DNA of 21,371 nucleotides from the NCBI GenBank assembly GCA_964482585.1, contig CAYZYO010000029.1, forward strand, positions 1 to 21,371. The letters are read 5' to 3'. Positions within the stretch are counted from its first letter, which is position 1. Each line of letters begins with the position of its first letter. Origin of the DNA: CAYZYO01 sp964482585 (GTDB taxonomy: Bacteria; Bacillota; Syntrophomonadia; Syntrophomonadales; Syntrophomonadaceae). Below, one piece after another: positions 15,421 through 21,371 of the stretch. The notes below the pieces were generated by a model, which saw only the letters and a program-made list of their open reading frames with translations, was not told where the DNA came from and made no database searches. Made by a program: the position numbers and the translations under genes.

Positions 15421-16001
15421 TTAGCACCTCCCAAAATTTTTTGTACAATAATAATTTGTGGAGGACTATTGATCTGGTTGATAAACCTGATTTCACTAAC
15501 CTCAAAAAATCGCTGGGATAATCCGGCAAGATAAGTTTCCACTGCAGTTAATTCTTCCAGTCCACCTGCATGTCCCGGATAAATAACTATGGTTATTATC
15601 CCCTCATCATCAAGAAGATTAATAGCTGCTTTGAGTGCCTCTACAGTAGTATCACCATTGGTTTTAATTCTATGATCTCCATCGGGAAGATAGCCTAAGT
15701 TAAACATGATGACTCCTGGTCTTTCATCTATATATGAAGCCATTTTCCGGTTATCATCATTTATCAATATAACCTGGTCAGCAAGATTATTGCTCTTAAG
15801 CAGCACACGGGTCGATTCAATAGCTTCTTTTTGAATATCAAAACCATAAATTTTCCCCTTCTCCCCTACTAAACCGGCTATAAATAGAGTATCGTTTCCT
15901 CGTCCACAGGTAGCATCAACCGCTATATCCCCCTGTTTTAATACTTGACTTATAATATTATGGGAAATACAAACTGCATTTTTAAATAGTTTTTTACCCA
16001 T
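15417..16001 (-). CDS. mnmM: YtqB/MnmM-family SAM-dependent methyltransferase
   Basis: A 194-residue methyltransferase of the rRNA-methylase-annotated YtqB family. Members in Bacillus and Staphylococcus have been shown to act as MnmM, converting nm5U34 to mnm5U34 in tRNA. The SAM-binding motif is AVDATCGRGNDTLFIA (27-42), followed by IYGFDIQKEA (51-60), and the catalytic-region motif is MFNLGYLPDGDHRIKT (99-114). IVIYPGHAGG lies further on. It overlaps the end of nadK by one base (TAATG) and argR by four, so it belongs to the same transcript. AAGGAG lies at normal spacing. Family is firm; tRNA as substrate is taken from homologues. Confidence 0.88.
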   Translation of the reverse strand: MGKKLFKNAVCISHNIISQVLKQGDIAVDATCGRGNDTLFIAGLVGEKGKIYGFDIQKEAIESTRVLLKSNNLADQVILINDDNRKMASYIDERPGVIMFNLGYLPDGDHRIKTNGDTTVEALKAAINLLDDEGIITIVIYPGHAGGLEELTAVETYLAGLSQRFFEVSEIRFINQINSPPQIIIVQKILGGAK

Positions 16002-16819
16002 TAAAATTCTCCTTTGTTACCCATTAACCGGCTCCCAAGAAGACTGAAGAACGGTAAGTGTTTAAAATCAATCAGTTTTAATTTGCACCCGGCCTTTTTA
16101 ATTTGAATCTCGCAGTTTTGATCAAACGGTAGGTTTACCTGTCCATCCATACAAATAACTGCTCCACTATTCTCTAATAAGGTTAGTTTTATCCATTTAT
16201 TTGCAGATACAATCAATGGTCTTTTATTAATATCGTAGGAAGCAATAGGGGTAATGATAAATGCTTCCAGGCAAGGATCAACAACCGGTCCCCCCGAAGA
16301 TAATGAATAAGCAGTAGATCCAGTTGGAGTAGCTATTATCACTCCATCACCCCGGTAGATACCGATTCTTTCACCTGCTGATGTATTAAGATTAAAACTA
16401 ACCATCCGGAAATATTGCGATTTTATTACAATTTCATTTAAACAGTATACCTGCTTAACCAGTTCATTATCCCGGTATACAGCAGCCTCAAGCATCATCC
16501 TGGGATCAACTGCAAAATCGCCTTGAATAAGCCTATTGACATATTCATTTAATTCATTTGCTTCTATATTGCATAAAAAACCTACCGTACCCATATTTAC
16601 ACCGAGAACCGGCACCTGTAGTTGTCCATACTGCCTGGCTGCTCTTAAAATAGTTCCGTCTCCGCCTAAAACAATAATTATATCAATATTCCCATTAAAC
16701 TTTTCCTGGCCATCATCAATGAAAACATCCAGTTTTACCTCCCGGAGTTTTGCTGCTATCTGTTGAGCTTTAAAATATGTAGCTTCTTTAAACCTGTTAG
16801 TTACAAGTAATATTTTCAC
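16001..16819 (-). CDS. nadK: NAD kinase
   Basis: It phosphorylates NAD+ to NADP+ using ATP or polyphosphate. The 272-residue protein carries the family's GGDGT motif (52-56; D54 is the general base), the NE motif (N128-E129 in CLNEIVIK) and the conserved TPTGSTAYSLSSGGP (164-178). The start is GTG at 16819 with GGAGGG about 9 nt upstream. It follows tlyA by 6 bp and precedes ytqB with a one-base overlap. The dxs-tlyA-nadK order is common in clostridia; the products supply cofactor and isoprenoid precursor pathways. Confidence 0.97.
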   Translation of the reverse strand: MKILLVTNRFKEATYFKAQQIAAKLREVKLDVFIDDGQEKFNGNIDIIIVLGGDGTILRAARQYGQLQVPVLGVNMGTVGFLCNIEANELNEYVNRLIQGDFAVDPRMMLEAAVYRDNELVKQVYCLNEIVIKSQYFRMVSFNLNTSAGERIGIYRGDGVIIATPTGSTAYSLSSGGPVVDPCLEAFIITPIASYDINKRPLIVSANKWIKLTLLENSGAVICMDGQVNLPFDQNCEIQIKKAGCKLKLIDFKHLPFFSLLGSRLMGNKGEF

Positions 16820-16825
16820 CGGTCT

Positions 16826-17638
16826 TTACCCTCCGAGTTCATTATGAGCCTTATCAACAATTTTAAATATCAGATCCTCAACATCATCCCACGATTCAGG
16901 AGTATTTCCCTTTTGCAAACAAATAAAATATTCTATATTACCCCTGGGTCCCTTAATAGGTGAATAGGTTACAGCACAGCACTCCAGCCCCACCTTCTGG
17001 GCTTCATGGATACAATTAGTTAATACTTCCTGGTGAACCACTTTATCACGGACTACCCCTTTTTTTCCTACTTTGTTTTTGCCGGCTTCAAACTGGGGTT
17101 TAATAAGAGAAATAATCCATCCATCTGGCTTAATGAAATTCTTTATTACTGGGAATATCTTGGTTACCGATATAAATGACACATCCATAGTAATAATATC
17201 AATATCGTCTTTTAATGATTCCCGGGTTAAATACCTGATATTAGTTCTTTCAAGATTAACTACCCGTGAATCATTTCGCAGTGACCAATCCAACTGTCCA
17301 TATCCTACATCAACTGCATATACCCTGCGAGCACCATTTTGCAGTGCACAGTCGGTATAGCCTCCGGTTGAAGCACCAATATCCAGGATTATACGATTAC
17401 TAAAGTCTATGCCAAAATCAAAAATAGCCTTTTCGAGTTTAAATCCTCCCCGGCTCACATACCTTGATCGAGAACTTACTATCTGAACATCCACCTCTTC
17501 TTCTAAAGCAGTTCCCGGCTTATCCACCATCAATCCATTGACTCTGACCTCACCAGCCAGTATTAAAGCCCTGGCCTTTTCCCTGCTGCTAGTCAAGCCT
17601 TTTTTATACATAAGGGTATCCAGTCTAACTTTTGCCAA
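16826..17638 (-). CDS. tlyA: TlyA-family S4/FtsJ-domain rRNA methyltransferase
   Basis: TlyA proteins (annotated haemolysin A) are 2'-O-methyltransferases that modify ribosomal RNA in the organisms studied. The N-terminal S4 RNA-binding domain (residues 4-60; RLDTLMYKKGLTSSREKARA) precedes a Rossmann methyltransferase domain with K67 in SRGGFKLEKA, SAM motif ILDIGASTGGYTDCALQNGA (84-103), D152 in MDVSFIS, and LIKPQFEAGK. The K-D-K-E catalytic tetrad appears intact. Start is a TTG inside the dxs 3' end, giving a 14-bp overlap, with GGGAG about 10 nt upstream. The 270-residue length is normal. Haemolysis is not implied. Confidence 0.93.
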   Translation of the reverse strand: MAKVRLDTLMYKKGLTSSREKARALILAGEVRVNGLMVDKPGTALEEEVDVQIVSSRSRYVSRGGFKLEKAIFDFGIDFSNRIILDIGASTGGYTDCALQNGARRVYAVDVGYGQLDWSLRNDSRVVNLERTNIRYLTRESLKDDIDIITMDVSFISVTKIFPVIKNFIKPDGWIISLIKPQFEAGKNKVGKKGVVRDKVVHQEVLTNCIHEAQKVGLECCAVTYSPIKGPRGNIEYFICLQKGNTPESWDDVEDLIFKIVDKAHNELGG

Positions 17639-19538
17639 ATTTTAACAGCTCCCATTTGTTCCTGTTTATGATCTGTGGCCATCTACTTACTATTGTTTCC
17701 ACAATTGATTCAGCATCCATATTCAAATAATCAAAAAGAATGTTGGTTTTACCGTGTTCTATAAATTGATCCGGAATACCTATTCGCACCACTTCAGCTT
17801 TAATATTCTCTTCCGCCAGTATTTCTAACACTGCACTACCAAAACCACCTGCAAGGCAATTATCTTCAATAGTTACTAAACGACAACATTTACTAGCTAA
17901 ATTTGATATCATAGTCTTGTCCAGAGGTTTAACAAACCTTGCATCTAAAAGGAACGCGTTTATTTTTTTAGTAGTCAGAATATTCACAACTTCTCTGCCA
18001 ATACTTACTCCTCTGCCAACAGCTATTATTGCCAGGGCTTCTCCTTTATTTAATAGTCTGGACTTACCAATTTCAATTAATTGGCGATTCGGAAAAATTT
18101 TCACTCCTTCGCCTGCTCCCCGGGGATACCTGATAGCTACCGGGCCGTTAATATCAAATGCCGTATGCAGCATGTCTAATAGTTCATTTTCATCTGATGG
18201 TGCCATTATAGTTAAGTTAGGAATGTTTCTAAAAAAGGACAGGTCAAAAACCCCGTGATGGGTTGGACCATCTTCTCCAACTAGACCTGCACGGTCAACT
18301 GCAAAAATTACCGGTAGGTTTTGTAAAGCAACATCATGAATAATCTGATCATAGGCTCTCTGAAAAAATGTGGAATATATTGCAACTACCGGCCTTAAGC
18401 CTGACCTGGCCATTCCTGCTGCCAATGTTACCGCATGTTGTTCACAAATTCCGGCATCAAAAAACCTATCCGGAAAAGCCTGAGCGAATCTGTCTAGACC
18501 GGTGCCACCAGTCATTGCCGCAGTAATTGCCACCAATTTATTATCATTTCTTCCTCTTTCCAGGATAAAATCCCCAAAGACTTCAGTGTACGTTTTAATA
18601 GGCTTTTTTATCTGAAAACCGGTATTAACATCAAAAGGTCCTATTCCATGAAATATATCCGGGCTCTTTCTCGCAGGTTCATAACCCCGGCCTTTTTCAG
18701 TTATCGTGTGGATTAAAACCGGGCCCTTCATCTTACTGGCATTAGCCAGTACAAAAGTTAATTCCTCAAGGTTATGTCCATTTACCGGCCCTATATAAGT
18801 AAAACCTAATTCTTCGAAAATTATTCCTGGAACCATTAAATACTTTACGGTATCTTTAAATTTACCTGCAGCCCTGGCTATATTAGTTCCAATCCCGGGA
18901 ATCCTCTTCAAGATTCCTTCTATCTCATCTTTAGTCCTGAAATAAGAAGGGTCTGTTCTTAGCCGGTTTAAATATCCTGACATTGCTCCAACGTTTTTAG
19001 ATATAGACATTTCATTATCATTTAGAATCACTATCATATCCCGGCCTTCATGTCCCGCATGATTAAGTGCTTCATAAGCCATTCCTGCATTTAAAGCTCC
19101 GTCACCAATGACCGCAATAACACTATGTTTTCCCCTTTTTATATCCCTTGCAAATGCCATTCCCAATGCTGCTGAAATAGAGGTGCTGCTGTGTCCGGTA
19201 TTAAAGATATCATGCTTAGATTCCTCAAACTTAGGGAAGCCACTAATACCTCCATACTGTCTAAGTGTCAGCATCTTATCTCTGCGGCCGGTAAGAATTT
19301 TATGCACATAACACTGGTGTCCAACATCCCATATAACTTTGTCCTCAGGAGTGTTAAAAACATAATGAAGCGCAATTGTAAGTTCAACTACACCTAGATT
19401 AGGTGCCAGGTGGCCTCCACTCTCAGAAACTGTCTTTATTAAGAATTGCCTTATATCTTCAGCCAGCTGCTTCAACTCTTTTTGGTTAAGTTTTTTCAAA
19501 TCCAGGGGCGAATTAATACTATTAAGCTGTTTATACAT
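17625..19538 (-). CDS. dxs: 1-deoxy-D-xylulose-5-phosphate synthase
   Basis: It makes DXP from pyruvate and glyceraldehyde 3-phosphate with thiamine diphosphate, the first step of the non-mevalonate isoprenoid pathway. The protein has 637 residues. Visible features include H43 (GGHLAPNLGV), DVGHQCYVHK (71-80), the ThDP motif GDGALNAGMAYEAL (145-158) followed by NDNEMSI, the catalytic GICEQHAV in the transketolase domain, and the C-terminal VTIEDNCLAGGFGSAV. The ATG has GAGGGTGA about 10 nt upstream. It comes 10 bp after oapA, so the membrane protein and dxs share a transcript. This neighbour is a setting reported for OLE RNA. Confidence 0.97.
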   Translation of the reverse strand: MYKQLNSINSPLDLKKLNQKELKQLAEDIRQFLIKTVSESGGHLAPNLGVVELTIALHYVFNTPEDKVIWDVGHQCYVHKILTGRRDKMLTLRQYGGISGFPKFEESKHDIFNTGHSSTSISAALGMAFARDIKRGKHSVIAVIGDGALNAGMAYEALNHAGHEGRDMIVILNDNEMSISKNVGAMSGYLNRLRTDPSYFRTKDEIEGILKRIPGIGTNIARAAGKFKDTVKYLMVPGIIFEELGFTYIGPVNGHNLEELTFVLANASKMKGPVLIHTITEKGRGYEPARKSPDIFHGIGPFDVNTGFQIKKPIKTYTEVFGDFILERGRNDNKLVAITAAMTGGTGLDRFAQAFPDRFFDAGICEQHAVTLAAGMARSGLRPVVAIYSTFFQRAYDQIIHDVALQNLPVIFAVDRAGLVGEDGPTHHGVFDLSFFRNIPNLTIMAPSDENELLDMLHTAFDINGPVAIRYPRGAGEGVKIFPNRQLIEIGKSRLLNKGEALAIIAVGRGVSIGREVVNILTTKKINAFLLDARFVKPLDKTMISNLASKCCRLVTIEDNCLAGGFGSAVLEILAEENIKAEVVRIGIPDQFIEHGKTNILFDYLNMDAESIVETIVSRWPQIINRNKWELLKFGKS

Positions 19539-19548
19539 TTTGCAAATT

Positions 19549-20121
19549 TCACCCTCTATTCTTAAAAATTAGCTTGTCTTTAGTATTCTCCAACAGAGCA
19601 ATAATGATTGCTACCCTAAATATTATACTATTGGCATGATTTACTGCCAGTTTTTTTCCCAGGGCTTTTCCGCCGACAGTGAGTGCGGCAATAAGACTGG
19701 TCATAACCGCCCCAGATAAAACAACATCCATAAACTCCAGCTTATCCAGCAGGCTTAAAACTATACCGGCACCAATAGCCCCACTTAAAGTACCCGCTAT
19801 ATCGCCTATAACATCATTACAATAATTGGCAACAATATGCGAATTTTTGACTATGTTTACCGCTTGTTTAGCTCCACATACTTTTTTGGCCGCCCGGGCA
19901 TTAAAAGGCGGCATTTGCGCTGCAGTAGCAGCTGTTCCTATAATATCAAAAAATATTCCTAGAAAAATAATTATTAGTAATAATATAACCGCAAAAATTA
20001 TGTTATCAATAGTATTTAAAAGGGTTTCTGATCCCAGGCTAACAGAAAAAGCAATAAAAAAGGTAATAAAAGCTACTATAAGGGCTGGTATTAAACTAGT
20101 CTTTTTTTTATAACCAGACAA
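19549..20121 (-). CDS. oapA: OapA, OLE-associated integral membrane protein
   Basis: The protein has 190 residues and about four or five membrane helices (near 11-30, 38-62, 109-125, 130-150 and 162-177). The central loop IVANYCNDVIGDIAGTLSGA contains D103-x3-D107, the DxxxD motif that matters in Bacillus halodurans OapA, as I recall. AAKKVCGAKQAVNIVKNSH (78-96) is a basic loop that could contact RNA. Genomes often label such proteins as CorB-like or hypothetical, but no CBS domains are present. OapA binds the OLE RNA and brings it to the membrane; the complex has been linked to Mg2+ homeostasis and to cold and alcohol tolerance. Start is a TTG with GGGAGG upstream. It lies 386 bp after the RNA and 10 bp before dxs. 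Confidence 0.85.
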   Translation of the reverse strand: MSGYKKKTSLIPALIVAFITFFIAFSVSLGSETLLNTIDNIIFAVILLLIIIFLGIFFDIIGTAATAAQMPPFNARAAKKVCGAKQAVNIVKNSHIVANYCNDVIGDIAGTLSGAIGAGIVLSLLDKLEFMDVVLSGAVMTSLIAALTVGGKALGKKLAVNHANSIIFRVAIIIALLENTKDKLIFKNRG

Positions 20122-20507
20122 TTATTATCCTCCCGGTTCGTGCAATAATGAGAGTTTTGCATAATTCAACAACATGTTCTGAGCTTCAGCGAAGAATCTT
20201 TAGCTCCTTTACTTTGCCTTTAGGATATAAACCGGAGACTGAATTCTCTTTTGTGAATGCAAGAGTTCTAATAATATTAAATAGTTATACTTGTGCCCAA
20301 AACAATATCCTATATTCAATAATACGTATTATTTCAACAAGAAGTAAAGGGCCTTAAGAAAATGATGCAGAAAAATATTCATGTTTGGCCTTAATCCTGA
20401 TATTTTACCTTAACTCTCTACTTTATTAGATAAATTTTTAATTTTTAAGATAATCCCTGCCAGAATTAGTTATCAACTTAGATTATATAAAATAACCCGG
20501 TAAATGC
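20122..20507. other. AT-rich spacer between OLE RNA and oapA
   Basis: I find no gene here. On the minus strand a possible promoter, TTGCAT (20509-20504), 16 bp, then TATAAT (20487-20482), begins right at the end of the RNA's last hairpin. A second promoter candidate, with a palindrome in its spacer, lies at 20309-20337. Short open frames in this stretch have no ribosome binding sites or recognisable sequence. The oapA ribosome binding site occupies the last bases. Confidence 0.45.
20309..20337 (-). promoter_or_regulatory. oapA-dxs promoter candidate with a 16-bp palindrome in its spacer
   Basis: TTGAAA (20337-20332) and TATAGG (20314-20309) on the minus strand are 17 bp apart, a plausible sigma-A promoter with a weak -10. 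The perfect palindrome AATAATACGTATTATT (20318-20333) fills most of the spacer and touches the -35, where a bound repressor would block polymerase. The regulator is not in the window. Confidence 0.5.
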
Positions 20508-21225
20508 AAAACACCTCTAAGAAATCAAAGAAAAATTTCCTGTATTCTTTCTCAAATTGAGCTTAGAAACAAATTTTTCTTAATACCTGATTACGGTGCT
20601 TTCTTGAGGTGTTCTTCAATTTGGGCAAAAAAAAACGGTTCCAGCAAAAGGTTGTTTTTTGAGTAAACGCTGCGACATAGGTCCAGCAGGTTTTCCCAAC
20701 AGAATCTCCCATTTGTTGCCAGATGGGCGGTTTCCCTTTACGTCTGCTCCACACTGTCGCCAGATGTGGTGCTGGATTACCACTAAGTGCGCACTTTAAT
20801 CCCCAAAAAACTATGCAACCATGCACCCAGTCTAGGAGTTTTCCTCGACAACCAACATTAATTTCTAGCCTCTTTTGCAGTAATACGGTTTCAAAACAAA
20901 CAATAACTATCCTGGCCGGGATATTACTGTTTACTAATGTTTATTCGCCGTAACCACTCAAGGCAGGCTACACTGCACCCAGCTTTAACCAGAATGCAGG
21001 TTTTCTCATCATATTTATAACGATGAGCCTCCACAAATATGTGGGTCATGCCCGCATGCCATTGCGGATTGCCCCCATATTCTTAACTCCCAGCAACAAC
21101 CCCTAACTGGGCGTCAAAAGCCGATACCAGGAGCTTCATCGATGTGCCCTCAACGGATTTTTAGGCCCGTCTTCAAAACTAATATGGTTGACTAGAATAC
21201 TGTAACCTTCTGCCGGCTTCCCTTT
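20508..21225 (-). ncRNA. ole: OLE RNA (ornate large extremophilic RNA)
   Basis: This stretch of about 600-720 nt has no coding capacity but is dense in short perfect hairpins. Examples are CTCATC/GATGAG (21005-21027), CCACA/TGTGG (21031-21044), CCGCA/TGCGG (21052-21067), CTGCA/TGCAG (20973-20999), a GGATTA/TAATCC stem holding palindrome AAGTGCGCACTT (20774-20802) and CCCAT/ATGGG (20708-20727). Its base composition is richer in G and C than the spacer beside it. Position is the main evidence: it lies directly upstream of an OapA-type protein and dxs, the known OLE setting. The 5' end is placed 7 nt after a TATAAT. The 3' end is uncertain: either the nine-U run at 20635-20627 (about 600 nt) or the long hairpin ending near 20508. 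I infer OLE from context and size; a covariance-model search was not possible here. Confidence 0.75.
20510..20613 (-). other. Long hairpin at the 3' end of the OLE RNA region
   Basis: The outer arms, 20510-20524 and 20600-20613, pair over 14 bp with one bulged base (AACACCTC with GAGGTGTT, then AAGAAA with TTTCTT). Inside, AAGAAAAATTT (20528-20538) pairs perfectly with AAATTTTTCTT (20571-20581), and TTTCT/AGAAA (20548-20569) closes the tip. On the minus strand it is followed by GTTTTG. It may be the last domain of the RNA, a weak terminator, or a processing site. Confidence 0.55.
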
Positions 21226-21231
21226 AAATAG

Positions 21232-21261
21232 ATTATAACACACCAGGAAGTTATCTTTCTA
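21232..21261 (-). promoter_or_regulatory. Extended -10 promoter for the OLE RNA
   Basis: On the minus strand TATAAT (21237-21232) is a perfect -10 preceded by TG at the extended position (TGTTATAAT). TAGAAA (21261-21256), 18 bp upstream, matches four of six -35 bases. Transcription would begin near 21225 at the A-run before GGGAAGCCGG, giving an RNA independent of any upstream operon. Confidence 0.6.
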
Positions 21262-21355
21262 GCCACAGGGAATGGTTTCATTAACAAAATAAGCCTATAC
21301 AAATATAATTCTACTACGAAAATATCTTATATTGTAGCATATCTTATCCCGTAGA

Positions 21356-21371
21356 GGCGACTTCAGTCGCC
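21356..21371. repeat. Inverted repeat at the window edge
   Basis: GGCGACTTCAGTCGCC is two 7-bp arms around TC, the last bases of the window. No T-run follows on the minus strand and the plus-strand continuation lies outside. It might be a terminator for an upstream gene or part of a repeat that is cut by the window end. The 94 bp between it and the OLE promoter show nothing else I can support. Confidence 0.4.

Noticed and set aside
20563..20953. Overlapping open frames on both strands in the OLE region
   Set aside because: They lack ribosome binding sites, match no family I know, and lie over strong RNA hairpins; a structured RNA explains them better.
1..21371. CRISPR arrays, tRNA or rRNA genes, T-boxes and common riboswitches
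   Set aside because: I saw no regularly spaced direct repeats, no tRNA cloverleaf, no 16S/23S segments and no T-box or riboswitch core sequences on reading both strands.

Overview
The window looks like chromosome from a low-GC, anaerobic, endospore-forming Firmicute of the class Clostridia. The spo0A, spoIVB, recN, argR, tlyA and dxs gene order, strong AGGAGG-type ribosome binding sites, TTG/GTG starts and a CoA-transferase relic suggest something Syntrophomonas-like. That placement is inference from gene content; no 16S sequence is present. Every full-length gene is on the minus strand. The exception is a 41-codon gene at 4549-4674, which runs the other way.

Right end (about 21371 down to 19549): I read this as an OLE ribonucleoprotein locus. 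A structured non-coding RNA of about 600-720 nt lies behind an extended -10 promoter. After a 386-bp AT-rich spacer comes a 190-residue multi-pass membrane protein with the N-D-V-I-G-D (DxxxD) motif expected of OapA, the OLE-associated protein. The dxs-tlyA-nadK-ytqB-argR-recN run downstream is a setting reported for OLE RNAs.

Middle (19538 down to 13175): tightly packed, partly overlapping housekeeping genes follow. dxs serves isoprenoid supply, tlyA is an S4/FtsJ-type rRNA methylase, nadK makes NADP, ytqB/mnmM is a tRNA-modification-type methylase, argR controls arginine genes and recN serves DNA repair. Next come the sporulation genes spoIVB (sigma-K checkpoint protease) and spo0A (master regulator). 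The spo0A control region has a sigma-A-like promoter, a sigma-H-like promoter and Spo0A-box-like sites. An intrinsic terminator closes spo0A.

Left-centre (10516 down to 1203): a second minus-strand series begins with a cell-envelope module: SteA-like, SteB/MctB-like, a GT2 glycosyltransferase and a MraY/WecA-like glycosyltransferase. It continues with a PepT-like M20 peptidase, a DUF3866 protein, a Nudix ADP-ribose pyrophosphatase, an EndoQ-type PHP nuclease, a divergent ComB-like protein and a Phd/YefM-Uma2 fusion. Between the DUF3866 and Nudix genes, on the opposite strand, lies a small gene resembling mciZ, a sporulation-associated FtsZ inhibitor. Small palindromic elements punctuate this part: a REP-like hairpin that encodes the end of the ComB-like protein, an 87-bp palindrome before the EndoQ gene, and a 9-bp iterated repeat before the fusion gene.

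The left 1.2 kb is mostly decayed sequence. It holds the C-terminal relic of a CoA-transferase/hydrolase, half of a REP-like element and one doubtful small membrane ORF.
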